Below are positions 25,055 through 34,351 of a stretch of DNA of 64,000 nucleotides, one piece after another. The first letter of the stretch is position 1. Each line of letters starts with the position of its first letter. The stretch lies in assembly GCA_028277665.1 (NCBI GenBank), contig JANQFU010000021.1:25167-89166 (forward strand). Reading direction: 5' to 3'. The notes below the pieces were generated by a model. That model saw only the letters and a list, made by a program, of their open reading frames with translations, was not told the origin of the DNA and did no database searches. The stretch comes from Alphaproteobacteria bacterium (GTDB taxonomy: Bacteria; Pseudomonadota; Alphaproteobacteria; Micavibrionales; Micavibrionaceae). A program made the translations under genes and the position numbers.

Positions 25055-27526
25055 TTATTCCGCGGCCCGGGATTCTCCGCCCTGCATCAGGCCGAGGGCG
25101 GCGAGGTCGAATTTGCAGGTTTCGCCCACGCGCATGTCGCGCGCCGTGCCGCCGACTTCGACCCGGATCGAGTGCGCGCGGTCGTCGGATTCGACTTCGA
25201 CCGTAAGCTGTCCGTCCTGAAGCGAGATTTTAAGCGGCGTCGAGCGGAACGACATCCGGAAGGACAGGCCGTCCAGATGATGCGGGAGTTTCGGCGTCAG
25301 GCGAAGCGTGTCCCCGACAATCTGGGTGCCCATGAAACCGCGCTGCATCAGGTCCAGCGTTCCGGCCATCACGCCCATGTGGATCCCTTCGCGGGTCGTG
25401 CCGCCCTGAATGTCGCCGACATCGCTGTTCAAGGCTTCCATGAACATGTTCCATGCGCGCTCGCGGTCAATATCGGCCGTGATGTTCGCGTGGACGATGA
25501 AGCTCAGCGTCGAGCCGTGAGACGTCCGCGGGTAGTAATAATCGATGTTTTTCCGCTTTGTGTCGTCCGTGTATTCATAGCCCAGGCGGTTGAACAACTC
25601 GCGCAATTCCTCGTCCGAGAACAGGAAGAACAGCATCAGCGTATCGGCCTGTTTGGCGAGTTTGTATTTATCCGGCGTGCTGCCTTCGGCTTTTAAGATT
25701 CGGTCCAGACGCTGGATGTTGCCGTATTTCTTGCGGTAGCCGTCCCAGTCCAGCTCTTCAAGGTTTTCGTAGCCTTCGAACTGGCTGATGATCCCGTCGT
25801 CGTGGAACGGAATGAACATTTTGTAGCTCATGTCCCGCCATTTTTCGAGCTCTTCGTCGGTGATGCCGATCGTATCGCAGAGCTTGTTTTTCCGTTTCTC
25901 CGTGAACAGGTCGAGCGTGTCGAACGACGTCTTGAAGATCCATGCGACCATCGCGTTCGTGTAGGCGTTGTTGCGCAGGCCGTGTTCTTCGCGCCCGTAT
26001 TCCTGCTCGTGATATTCGTCCGGGCCCATGACGCCATGGATCTCGTAGCGGTCCCGATCGGCGTTGTAATGCGCGATCGACGCCCAGAAACGGGCGATCT
26101 CGAGCATCATGCGCGCGCCGTGCTCCCACAGAAAGTCGATGTCTCCCGTCGTTTTGTAGTATTGCCAGACATTGTAGAAAATGGCTGCGTTGACGTGTCG
26201 CTGATTGTGCGAAAGGTCCGGGTGCCATTTCCCGTCGGCCGGGTTCAGGTGGACGACCTGCGTTTCCTCGCGCCCGTCGCTGCCGCTCTGCCAGGGGTAC
26301 ATCGCACCGAGATAGCCGTGCTCGCGCGCGGCTTCCCGCGCTTCATCGAGACGGCGGCAGCGGTACATCAGCAACTCCCGCGTGATCTCCGGCAGGCGGA
26401 AATTCAGGAACGGGTAGATATACAGCTCATCCCAGAAAATATGCCCGCGATAGGCCTCCCCGGTCAGGCCGCGCGCCGGAACCCCGGCGTCAAGGTCCGC
26501 CGAAAACGGCGAACAGCACATGACGACATGGCAGATGTGGAAACGCAGAAGGCGCTGCGCCTCTTCCTGTCCCGGCATTTTAAAGTCGCACAGCGCCCAG
26601 ATTTGCGACCAGGCGTTCGTGTGGCGTTGCAGCGCCGTCTCGAAATTGCAGACCCGGCCGACCGAAACCTGTGCGTTGACCATCGGTTCGCTGATCGCAT
26701 TGTCTTTCGAGGAGTAGATCGTGACCATCTTCTCGACCCGCGCCGGCTGATCCTGATCGACATGGAACGAGAGAGACTGCTGGATGTAGTCATCCTGTTT
26801 GTAGATTTCGCTGCGGGAAGGCGCGATCGCCTGCCCGTCGTCACGGCCTGCGAAAATCCGGGTCCGGGCCGCTTTGGCCATATATGTATGGGACTGCGAG
26901 GTCCGGGTCACAATCGAAATCGTTTCATCGTTGACGACTTCCGTCTGGACGGGGCGCAAATGCCGCGATTCAAGCTGGCGGTAACGCGGCACGCCGTAGT
27001 TCAGGACGCGCCCGTCCAGCGCCGAGTGGACCGTCACTTCTCCCGACCAGTTCAGCGGCGTGATGATCCAGCAGATGGCCCCGAGATGCATTCTCTGCAT
27101 GCTGATAAAACGGCGGCTTTCCAGTTTCGTTTCCCGGCCCTCGCGGTCGCGGAACGTGACGCTGCGGCAGACCATCGCCCTGTGAATATCGAATTCGTGG
27201 ACGTAATCCAGAATATCGACATTGCTGAACGTCATCGGCTCGCCGTCTTCGATCTGGATCTTGAGCGGCAGCCAGTTCGGCATGTTCACAAGGTCCTCGT
27301 TAACGACCGGTTTTCCCGCCATGATCGTCGTCGCGCGATTGAACCCGCCATGCATATAGGTTCCCGGATAGTGCGGCCCTCCGGCATCCATCCATTCCGC
27401 CGCGCCGCGGGTACAGATATATCCGTTCCCGGTTGAGCTTAACGCCTCGCGGAGCGGTTCCTCTTCGGGGTTGTATCCTTCGTAACGGAGCGTCCAGAGG
27501 GTTTTGTCGAATTCCGCTTCAGTCAT
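25055..27526 (-). CDS. glycoside hydrolase family 65 disaccharide phosphorylase
   Basis: An 823-aa GH65 protein: an N-terminal beta-sandwich (about 1-270), a linker, an (alpha/alpha)6 barrel with the general acid Glu in GVMGPDEYHE, the phosphate-side GSDGREE and TSHGSTLS segments, and a C-terminal beta domain. Family members phosphorolyse maltose, trehalose, kojibiose or similar sugars to beta-glucose 1-phosphate; the exact sugar is not evident. It lies 51 bp downstream of a beta-phosphoglucomutase gene that would use that product. ATG 27526 has AGGA upstream; the in-frame GTG at 27535 is too close to it. Confidence 0.93.
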   Translation of the reverse strand: MTEAEFDKTLWTLRYEGYNPEEEPLREALSSTGNGYICTRGAAEWMDAGGPHYPGTYMHGGFNRATTIMAGKPVVNEDLVNMPNWLPLKIQIEDGEPMTFSNVDILDYVHEFDIHRAMVCRSVTFRDREGRETKLESRRFISMQRMHLGAICWIITPLNWSGEVTVHSALDGRVLNYGVPRYRQLESRHLRPVQTEVVNDETISIVTRTSQSHTYMAKAARTRIFAGRDDGQAIAPSRSEIYKQDDYIQQSLSFHVDQDQPARVEKMVTIYSSKDNAISEPMVNAQVSVGRVCNFETALQRHTNAWSQIWALCDFKMPGQEEAQRLLRFHICHVVMCCSPFSADLDAGVPARGLTGEAYRGHIFWDELYIYPFLNFRLPEITRELLMYRCRRLDEAREAAREHGYLGAMYPWQSGSDGREETQVVHLNPADGKWHPDLSHNQRHVNAAIFYNVWQYYKTTGDIDFLWEHGARMMLEIARFWASIAHYNADRDRYEIHGVMGPDEYHEQEYGREEHGLRNNAYTNAMVAWIFKTSFDTLDLFTEKRKNKLCDTIGITDEELEKWRDMSYKMFIPFHDDGIISQFEGYENLEELDWDGYRKKYGNIQRLDRILKAEGSTPDKYKLAKQADTLMLFFLFSDEELRELFNRLGYEYTDDTKRKNIDYYYPRTSHGSTLSFIVHANITADIDRERAWNMFMEALNSDVGDIQGGTTREGIHMGVMAGTLDLMQRGFMGTQIVGDTLRLTPKLPHHLDGLSFRMSFRSTPLKISLQDGQLTVEVESDDRAHSIRVEVGGTARDMRVGETCKFDLAALGLMQGGESRAAE

Positions 27527-27577
27527 GGCAGACACGTCCTTTCTTTCGTTTCTTTATTGTGAGGTTTAAACTTTATT

Positions 27578-28318
27578 CTACGCCGTTGCCTGTTCGAGAA
27601 AGGTCCCGAGATCTTTCACGACGATATGCGCGCCGTTGTTTTTAAGCTCTTCTTCCGCATTGTGCCGGTCGATCCCGATCACGAGGCCGAAATCTCCGGC
27701 CTTTCCGGCCTGAACGCCGGAGATCGCATCCTCGATCACAACCGCCTTTTCCACCGTTGAACCCAGCATTTTGGCCGCTTCGATAAACGTATCCGGTTTC
27801 GGCTTTCCGGGAAGTTTCCTTTCCGCCGCGACAGCCCCGTCCATCTGCGCATCGAAAAGCCCCTCGAGCCCCGTGACCTTCAGGACCGTCGAGCAGTTTT
27901 TGCTGGACGTCACGACGGCGACTTTCCGTCCGCTGTCTTTCAGTTTTTTGATGAAGGTGACGGAATTATCGAACACGACCGCGCCGTCCGTTTCCAGGAT
28001 CTCGTTGAAGACCGCGTTTTTGCGGTTCCCGATCCCGCAAACCGTCTCGCTTTCCGGCCCGTCCTCGGGCGTGCCCATCGGCAGTTCGATCCCGCGGGAG
28101 CGCAGAAAGCTGTCGACGCCTTCATAGCGGGGCTTGCCGTCCACATAAACCTGATAATCCGTTTCAATCGTAAAGGGGACGAATGCGTCCCCTTCTTTCT
28201 CCGCCCGCGCTTTCAGGTAATCGTCGAAAACCTGTTTCCACGCTTTCGCGTGAACGGCGGCGGTATCCGTGACGACTCCGTCAAGATCGAACAGCCATGC
28301 GTCAAAATCCTCGATCAC
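27578..28318 (-). CDS. pgmB: beta-phosphoglucomutase-family HAD protein
   Basis: A 246-aa HAD-subfamily protein with motif I LFDLDGVVTDTAAVH (nucleophile Asp, acid/base Asp), a cap domain with YVDGKPRYEGVDSFLRSRG (substrate loop), motif II VVTSSKN, motif III Lys in GKPKPDTF and motif IV VIEDAISGV. It should convert beta-glucose 1-phosphate to glucose 6-phosphate. The start is GTG with AAGGGAG upstream. It is first in an operon with the GH65 phosphorylase, the usual pairing. A palindrome at 28415 may regulate both. Confidence 0.92.
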   Translation of the reverse strand: MIEDFDAWLFDLDGVVTDTAAVHAKAWKQVFDDYLKARAEKEGDAFVPFTIETDYQVYVDGKPRYEGVDSFLRSRGIELPMGTPEDGPESETVCGIGNRKNAVFNEILETDGAVVFDNSVTFIKKLKDSGRKVAVVTSSKNCSTVLKVTGLEGLFDAQMDGAVAAERKLPGKPKPDTFIEAAKMLGSTVEKAVVIEDAISGVQAGKAGDFGLVIGIDRHNAEEELKNNGAHIVVKDLGTFLEQATA

Positions 28319-28414
28319 GTTTATCTCCCTTACTTAATTCCTGTTGTGAGCATCCAAAGAGAAGGTTCCGGGACAGAGCCGGCAGCGGGAAGAACAGCGG
28401 ACAGAATCTGTATG

Positions 28415-28427
28415 ATGCGATTCGCAT
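28415..28427. promoter_or_regulatory. candidate operator of pgmB-GH65 operon
   Basis: ATGCGA-T-TCGCAT, a perfect 13-bp palindrome about 97 bp upstream of the pgmB start, of a kind bound by LacI-type sugar regulators. No such regulator is nearby. Confidence 0.4.
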
Positions 28428-28577
28428 GCTTGAACCTTTGTTCTCTCCAGATTAATTTGTATTTTCGCGCGTTCAAGAGGCAATTTGTCCGGCTTTCGTA
28501 AAACTGTCCCGATCAGGCCGATTCAAAATGCCGCAGAACGGTTAACAATGTCTTAACATCCGGCAAGGACTTCATAA

Positions 28578-29357
28578 ATGACGATTGCCGTCTTCGATTC
28601 CGGCATGGGAGGGTTGACCGTCCTGCATGCCTTGCAGGACCGCCTTCCCTCCCGCGATTACGTTTATCTCGGCGATACGGCGCGCCTGCCCTACGGAACA
28701 AAATCAACAGACACCGTTCACCAGTATGCACGGCGCGCGGCCGCGTTCCTGATGCCGTTTTCTCCGTCCGCGCTTGTCATCGCCTGCAATACGGCCAGCG
28801 CCGCCGCGCTCGACCTGCTCAAAGAGGAATTTTCCGCCCTGCCGGTTTTCGGCGTGATCGGCCCCGGCGCCCGGGCGGCCGCGTCCGGAGACGGTCATAT
28901 TCTTATCCTCGCCACGGAGAGCACCGTTGCTTCGGGCGCCTATCCGGAGGCGATCCGCGCGATCCATCCGGGCGCTTCGGTGACGCAAATCCCCTGTCCG
29001 CTTTTTGTCGCGCTGGCCGAGGCAGGATGGACCGACGGGCCCGAGACCGAAGCCGTGATCCGCCGCACACTGCTTGAGGGAGGTATCTCCCTGCCCTTTT
29101 CGGGGACGGTTCTTCTCGGCTGCACGCATTTTCCGGTTTTGCGCGCGGCCATTCAAAATGTGTGCGGGCCGGACGCCGTCCTCGTTGATTCCGCGCAGAG
29201 CCTTGCCGATGACGTCTGCGGACGGCTCGCCGAAGATCGCGGATCCGGCAAGATCCGCTTCTTCGTGACGGACAATCCGGACCGGTTTTTTTCCATCGCA
29301 CCGCGTTTCATCGGCCGGGAGATCGCGTCAGAGGATACCGAATTGTGCCGAATATAA
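28578..29357 (+). CDS. murI: glutamate racemase
   Basis: A 259-aa enzyme making D-glutamate for peptidoglycan. It begins MTIAVFDSGMGGLTVL (Asp-Ser). The two catalytic Cys lie in VIACNTASAA and LLGCTHFPVL, with GDTARLPYG between. AAGGA precedes the ATG. Monocistronic. Confidence 0.95.
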   Translation: MTIAVFDSGMGGLTVLHALQDRLPSRDYVYLGDTARLPYGTKSTDTVHQYARRAAAFLMPFSPSALVIACNTASAAALDLLKEEFSALPVFGVIGPGARAAASGDGHILILATESTVASGAYPEAIRAIHPGASVTQIPCPLFVALAEAGWTDGPETEAVIRRTLLEGGISLPFSGTVLLGCTHFPVLRAAIQNVCGPDAVLVDSAQSLADDVCGRLAEDRGSGKIRFFVTDNPDRFFSIAPRFIGREIASEDTELCRI

Positions 29358-29380
29358 TTTGATTGTGCTCTTATCCCCAT

Positions 29381-30181
29381 TCAGACAAGCTCTTTTGAGC
29401 CCGGAACCCTTGCTTCTTTTGTGGCGCACACACCTTCATACATATCTTCATTGTATGGCATTCGTCTTCTCATCAAAGGTAATTCGACTTCTCCCAAATG
29501 GCTTCGAGATAAATCTGGATAATATTTTTTTACGAAACCTTTAATAGCTTTAGAAAACGCGCCAAAATGGTTAACTAAATTTTTCTGGAATGCCTTTTGT
29601 GTTTCTGGCAACAGAAATTCTTTCATGAAACACCTCCCTCCTTCTCCTTGGAGAGCTATGTAACCGTTGCAGACGTTGCTGGCTCCAGAGTGGCCAAAAA
29701 CTATACCGAAAGTCTCTATCGTCTTTCGTACGCTGGAATCATTAATTTTAATATCTTCACAATCAAGATCCGAGTAAATGATGATGTCGTTGTGCTCTCC
29801 AGATAATAGATGCTTCAACACTAAAATTCTTGCATAATCAGCCCTAGCGTAAAGAGCAATATTACTATCGGGATCAAATCCAGGAGATTCAGAATATTCA
29901 AAAATTTCTCTTAAATTACATATTTTTATTTTAGGCGCATCAAATAAGTAACGATGACTGTCCAGAAAAAAACGATCGGCAGCTCTCAATTGTTCAAAAT
30001 CAAACCATAAATTAAATGTGATATTCTGATATTTCTTTGCATTTTTATATGTTCTTTCGAAATAATGTAAGGGTAAGCGAGTTGCACTTCTTTCTGTTCC
30101 CCTTTCTTTTGGGCATAACCAGATATAGTTGACCGAATGACATTCTGGAACAGTGCTCTTTTCAAAAGGATTTTTAACCAT
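29381..30181 (-). CDS. AT-rich DXD-motif glycosyltransferase-like protein
   Basis: A 266-aa soluble protein. Residues VNYIWLCPKERG near the start and ALYARADYARILVLKHL followed by IIIYSDLDCEDI in the middle match the layout of the DXD sugar-binding glycosyltransferases (Gly_transf_sug/TcdA-like GT-A fold). DLD would bind the metal and nucleotide sugar. The gene is far richer in A/T than its neighbours, with many AAA/ATT codons, pointing to recent acquisition. It could modify LPS or act as an effector. The start is uncertain: ATG 30181 or in-frame TTG 30196, neither with a good ribosome site. Confidence 0.7.
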   Translation of the reverse strand: MVKNPFEKSTVPECHSVNYIWLCPKERGTERSATRLPLHYFERTYKNAKKYQNITFNLWFDFEQLRAADRFFLDSHRYLFDAPKIKICNLREIFEYSESPGFDPDSNIALYARADYARILVLKHLLSGEHNDIIIYSDLDCEDIKINDSSVRKTIETFGIVFGHSGASNVCNGYIALQGEGGRCFMKEFLLPETQKAFQKNLVNHFGAFSKAIKGFVKKYYPDLSRSHLGEVELPLMRRRMPYNEDMYEGVCATKEARVPGSKELV

Positions 30182-30632
30182 AACACAGATTGACAAAAAA
30201 CATTAGTTATGTCAATAGATTCTTCTTCATTTTTCCAGACTTTTGGTATTATTTATAATATTTGTGAAATCATGCTTTGAATAGAAAGCCTTGCATATTC
30301 ATATTGTACGTTTTGTCCCTGAAAAAACCATATTCCTCCAAATTCTGTGATTTATAAACATCTTTGTGGGTTTATTTCCTGTTTTTGATGTTTTCCTGTG
30401 CATGGGGCGGCGAATCATTTATAGTGATTCATAGATGATTCTTGTCCCTTTCTGGATGCGCTTTGACCCACACCTGTCTCGCTTCCCTTTATAGAGCACA
30501 CCGTCGCCCGGTTTTCGGGATTCCCCTTTTTTCGCTTTTTCGTCCCCCTTCTCTTTTGGCTTTTTCCGCGCTTCGGAGTTTTTCCGATGCGCGTTTCTGC
30601 GTCGTTCCCTTCCAACCGAAAAGGAGACTGCC
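30182..30632. other. 451-bp intergenic region upstream of phoH
   Basis: The left part is very AT-rich, continuing the base composition of the glycosyltransferase gene. The composition changes to pyrimidine- and GC-rich near 30410. GAATCA at 30412 pairs with TGATTC at 30425, and TGATTC repeats at 30436, a possible operator. No supported gene was seen. Confidence 0.6.
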
Positions 30633-31388
30633 ATGTCCAAAAAGACCCGCAAATTGCGTAATGCGTCGACCGAAGACAGAGAAGGGAACGTCGTTCACCC
30701 CGCATTCGAAAAGCGGAACGACTGGCATCCGCTTGACGATAAAATCGACCGGAACCGGGACAAAAGCTATGTGAAGAACGTCAAGCCCCGCTCCGAAGGG
30801 CAAGCTGAATTGATGGCCGCGATTAACGAGGCTCCGCTTACGATCGCCATCGGCCCGGCAGGGACCGGGAAGACCTATCTTGCCATTACGCTCGCCGTTG
30901 AGGCGCTGGAGCGCGGGGACGTTGACCGGATCATTCTTTCCCGCCCCGCCATGGAGGCCGGGGAGTCTCTCGGCTATCTGCCGGGGGATCTGCATGAAAA
31001 AATGGCGCCTTATCTGCGCCCGCTTTATGATGCGCTCGGCGACCGGATGGGCGGCAAGAAAGTCCGCCAGCTTATTGACGACGGGACGATCGAGATCGCG
31101 CCGGTCGGGTTCATGCGCGGGCGGACGCTCAACAATGCGTTTGTCGTCATCGACGAGGCGCAGAACTGCACCTATGCGCAGATCAAGATGCTGCTCTCGC
31201 GGCTCGGCTGGCATTCGACAATGGTCGTGACGGGAGACCCGGAGCAAAGCGATCTGCTGGAGGGCATGTCCGGGCTCGAGGATATCGCCCGGCGGCTTGA
31301 CGCCATCGAGAACATCTCCGTCATCCGCCTTACCCAGGCCGATATCGTCCGCCACCCGCTCGTGGCTGAGATGCTGGATGTGATCTGA
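30633..31388 (+). CDS. PhoH-family ATPase
   Basis: A 251-aa P-loop protein: basic N-terminus, Walker A IGPAGTGKTYLA near residue 75, the RPAMEAGESLGYLPGDL segment, and Walker B FVVIDEAQN, as in PhoH/YbeZ. It is shorter than the roughly 320-350 aa YbeZ type, lacking the N-terminal extension. Family members are ATPases linked to RNA metabolism or phosphate starvation; the precise role is unclear. AAAAGGAG precedes the ATG. It is convergent with polA, nine bases away. Confidence 0.92.
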   Translation: MSKKTRKLRNASTEDREGNVVHPAFEKRNDWHPLDDKIDRNRDKSYVKNVKPRSEGQAELMAAINEAPLTIAIGPAGTGKTYLAITLAVEALERGDVDRIILSRPAMEAGESLGYLPGDLHEKMAPYLRPLYDALGDRMGGKKVRQLIDDGTIEIAPVGFMRGRTLNNAFVVIDEAQNCTYAQIKMLLSRLGWHSTMVVTGDPEQSDLLEGMSGLEDIARRLDAIENISVIRLTQADIVRHPLVAEMLDVI

Positions 31389-31396
31389 CTCTTGTA

Positions 31397-34162
31397 TCAA
31401 TGCGCATCGGCCCAGGTGCCGCCGATCCCGGCTTCGGCGACGAGGGGAACGGAGAGATCCGCGATCCCCTCCATGACCTCCTTGACGAAAGAGGCGGTGC
31501 GCCCGGCCTCATCTTCGGGCACTTCAAAGACAAGCTCGTCATGAACCTGGAGGAGCATCCGGGCCCGCAAGCCCGCGGCGGGTAATGCGCTGTGCAGACG
31601 GATCATCGCGAGCTTCATGATATCGGCGGCCGTCCCCTGAAGCGGGGCGTTAATAGCCTGACGCTCGGCGAAGCTGCGTTGATTGAAGTTTTTGGAGCGG
31701 ATTTCCGGCACGAAACATTTCCGCCCGTAAAGCGTTGTGACATAGCCCTGCTTGCGCGCGAGGGCTTTTGTCTTCTCCATATAGCGATCCAGCTCCGGAA
31801 ACCGCTCCAGGTAGCGTTTGATGAATTCGGCGGCGACGGACGGCTCCGTCCCCAATTGACGTGCAAGCCCATAGGCCGAGATCCCGTAGATGATCCCGAA
31901 ATTCACGGCCTTGGCCTGCCGGCGCTGCTCGGACGTGAGCGCATCCAGCGGGACATTCAGGACTTGCGAGGCCGTGAGCGCATGAATATCAATCCCGTCC
32001 CGGAAGGCATCCTTCAGAGCCGTAATCCCGGCCATTTCTGCGGCAAGGCGAAGCTCGACCTGCGAGTAATCGACCGACAGGATTTTCCAGCCCGGCTCGG
32101 CAATAAAGGCCGTGCGGATCTTGCGCCCTTCCTCGGTGCGGATCGGAATATTCTGCAGGTTCGGATCGGACGACGACAGCCGCCCCGTATTCGTAAGGGC
32201 CATCGAGAACGAGGTATGGACGCGCCCGGTCGCCGCGCAGATCTCGTTCGGCAGTGCATCCGTATAGGTGGATTTCAGCTTGGCGAGTTGCCGATACTCC
32301 AGCACCTGCGCAACGATCTCGTGGCCCTGTGTCGCGAGCGTCTCCAGAATATCGGCGGAGGTGGACCAGTCACCGGTCTTCGTTTTCTTGCCGCCCTGCA
32401 AGCCCATCTCGTCAAACAAAACGACGCCAAGCTGTTTGGGGGAGGCGACATTAAATTCATGCCCGGCCAGACGGTGAATATCCGCCTCCAGCGTTGCGAG
32501 CTTGGCCGCAAAATCGGTGCTCATGTTTCTCAAAACGAGCGGATCGACCTTCACCCCGCGCCGCTCCATCGCCGCGATGACGGGCACGAGCGGCCGCTCG
32601 ATATCCTCATAGACCCGCGCCATCTTCTCGGAGGCGATCCGGGGTTTAAGCGCGAGATTCAGGCGCAAGGAAATATCGGCATCCTCCGCAGCATAATCGC
32701 GGGCCTTGTCCAAAGGCACATAATCGAATGTGATCCGGGACTTCCCCTTGCCCGCGACATCTGCGAAATGAATTGTCTTGTGCCCGCACAAAAGCTCGGC
32801 GAGTTCATCCAGTCCATGCCCGTGCGTCGATCCGTCGAGCACATAGGACATGAGCATCGTATCGTCGACCGGAGAAACCTCGATCCCGAAGGCGTTGAAC
32901 ATCTGAAGGTCGTATTTGAAATTATGCCCGGTCTTCAAAACACCCGGATCCTCAAGCAAGGGCTTCAGCATCGCCATCGCCGCGGCCGGGTCCATCTGTG
33001 CCGGGATTTCGCTTTCCGCCGGATCGGAGAGAAGGTCCTGCGGCGCGCTTTTATGCCCAAGCGGAAGGTAGGCAGCCTTGCCCGGTGTGCAGCATAACGA
33101 CACGCCGCAGAGATCTGCCTTGGCGGGTGTCAGATGCGTCGTCTCCGTATCAACCGCGAGAAGGCCCGCCTCCCGCGCTCCGTCGATCCATGCCTGAAGC
33201 GTTTGCGCCTCCGTGATCAGGCTGTATTCCGTTTTGATCTCTTTTTCCTGCGCCTGTCCGGCATCGCCCTTTTCGGAAGAAGAAGAGGAAGGAGACGCGC
33301 CGCCGCCAAGACGGGCGAGAAGCGCGCGAAACCCCATGTCTTCGAGAAAGGCTTTCAGGTCCGGCGTATCCAGCGGGCGCGGGGACATGCCGTCGAACGG
33401 CACAGGCAACGGCGCATCCGCATTCAGTGTGACAAGCTGCTTTGAAACCCGCGCGTCCTCCGCATGTTCCGTGAGCGCTTCGCGGCGTTTGGGCTGTTTG
33501 ATCTCTCCGGCGCGCGAGAGGAGCGTCTCCAGGTCGCCGTATTCCGTGATGAGCTGCGCGGCGGTCTTCGGGCCGATCCCCGGCACGCCGGGAATGTTGT
33601 CGATGGAATCGCCGGAAAGAGATTGCACGTCGATCACTTTTTCCGGCGGCACGCCGAATTTCTCGATGACGTCGGCTGCGGCGATAAACCTGTTTTTCAT
33701 CGGATCGAACATGCGCACATCCGGATCGCGGACGAGCTGCATAAGGTCTTTATCGCTTCCGACGATCGTCGCGCGCCACCCGGCGTTGGTCGCCGCCTGC
33801 GCATAAGCGGCGATCAGGTCGTCGGCCTCAAATCCGTCCTGCTCGATCACGGGCAGGCCGAACGCCTCGGCGGCCTGACGGATGAGGGGAAATTGCGGAA
33901 TCAAATCTTCGGGCGTCTCGGCGCGATTGGATTTGTAGGCCTCGTAAATATCGTTGCGAAAATTTTTGCGCGCGGCGTCGAAAATCACGGCGACATGGGG
34001 GGCGCCGAGATCGGCCAGTAATTTCACGAGCATATTCGTGAACCCGAGAACGGCCCCGACGGGCGTTCCGTCCCCGCGCGTGAGCGGCGGCAACGCATGA
34101 TACGCCCGAAAGATAAACCCCGACGCATCGACAAGGAAGAGCTCTTTTTGATTCTCTGACAT
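31397..34162 (-). CDS. polA: DNA polymerase I
   Basis: A 921-aa repair and Okazaki-fragment polymerase with all three domains: 5'-3' exonuclease/FEN (starts MSENQKELFLVDASGFIFRA, with GDSIDNIPGVPGIGPKTA), 3'-5' exonuclease (AVDTETTHLTP, intact DTE), and polymerase motifs A (DYSQVELRLAAEMAG), B (RRQAKAVNFGIIYG) and C (QVHDELVFEV). The frame opens at 34216; the family N-terminus fixes the start at 34162. The first 14 codons and the sequence just upstream are repeated at 35283-35362 on the far side of the fic module. Confidence 0.97.
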   Translation of the reverse strand: MSENQKELFLVDASGFIFRAYHALPPLTRGDGTPVGAVLGFTNMLVKLLADLGAPHVAVIFDAARKNFRNDIYEAYKSNRAETPEDLIPQFPLIRQAAEAFGLPVIEQDGFEADDLIAAYAQAATNAGWRATIVGSDKDLMQLVRDPDVRMFDPMKNRFIAAADVIEKFGVPPEKVIDVQSLSGDSIDNIPGVPGIGPKTAAQLITEYGDLETLLSRAGEIKQPKRREALTEHAEDARVSKQLVTLNADAPLPVPFDGMSPRPLDTPDLKAFLEDMGFRALLARLGGGASPSSSSSEKGDAGQAQEKEIKTEYSLITEAQTLQAWIDGAREAGLLAVDTETTHLTPAKADLCGVSLCCTPGKAAYLPLGHKSAPQDLLSDPAESEIPAQMDPAAAMAMLKPLLEDPGVLKTGHNFKYDLQMFNAFGIEVSPVDDTMLMSYVLDGSTHGHGLDELAELLCGHKTIHFADVAGKGKSRITFDYVPLDKARDYAAEDADISLRLNLALKPRIASEKMARVYEDIERPLVPVIAAMERRGVKVDPLVLRNMSTDFAAKLATLEADIHRLAGHEFNVASPKQLGVVLFDEMGLQGGKKTKTGDWSTSADILETLATQGHEIVAQVLEYRQLAKLKSTYTDALPNEICAATGRVHTSFSMALTNTGRLSSSDPNLQNIPIRTEEGRKIRTAFIAEPGWKILSVDYSQVELRLAAEMAGITALKDAFRDGIDIHALTASQVLNVPLDALTSEQRRQAKAVNFGIIYGISAYGLARQLGTEPSVAAEFIKRYLERFPELDRYMEKTKALARKQGYVTTLYGRKCFVPEIRSKNFNQRSFAERQAINAPLQGTAADIMKLAMIRLHSALPAAGLRARMLLQVHDELVFEVPEDEAGRTASFVKEVMEGIADLSVPLVAEAGIGGTWADAH

Positions 34163-34201
34163 GGACGCAGCATGACTCAGGCGGGATTCGAAGGCAATCA
34201 C
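34122..34201. repeat. 80-bp direct repeat, copy 1 (polA 5' end)
   Basis: Covers the first 14 codons of polA and 39 bp upstream. Matches 35283-35362 with three mismatches in 80. The two copies flank the fic/vbhA-like pair. Confidence 0.92.
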
Positions 34202-34211
34202 TATAGTTATT

Positions 34212-34319
34212 CGCATTTAAAACAGGACATTTTAAATGCGAGCCCTCAAGTGCCCATGCGCCCTTGGGCATGCTTCCGTCCTTACGGACGCCTCGCAGTC
34301 GCTCGGTACAATTTCCGAG
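34212..34319. other. cluster of four inverted repeats between polA and fic
   Basis: In order: CGCATTTAAAA/TTTTAAATGCG (34212-34240, 11-bp arms, 7-nt loop); TGCCCA/TGGGCA (34251-34270); CGTCC/GGACG (34277-34290); CTCGG/CCGAG (34302-34319). No T run follows. It may be a structured leader, a terminator zone or recombination sites at the edge of the inserted module. Confidence 0.6.
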
Positions 34320-34351
34320 AAGATATAAGGGGAGAAGAAGGTTCGTTTTCA

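Noticed and set aside
25802..27436. 544-aa open frame antisense to the GH65 gene, and similar long frames antisense to the RND gene (17614-19113) and polA (31592-33097)
   Set aside because: GC-rich codon bias leaves antisense frames open; the sense genes carry full conserved motifs.
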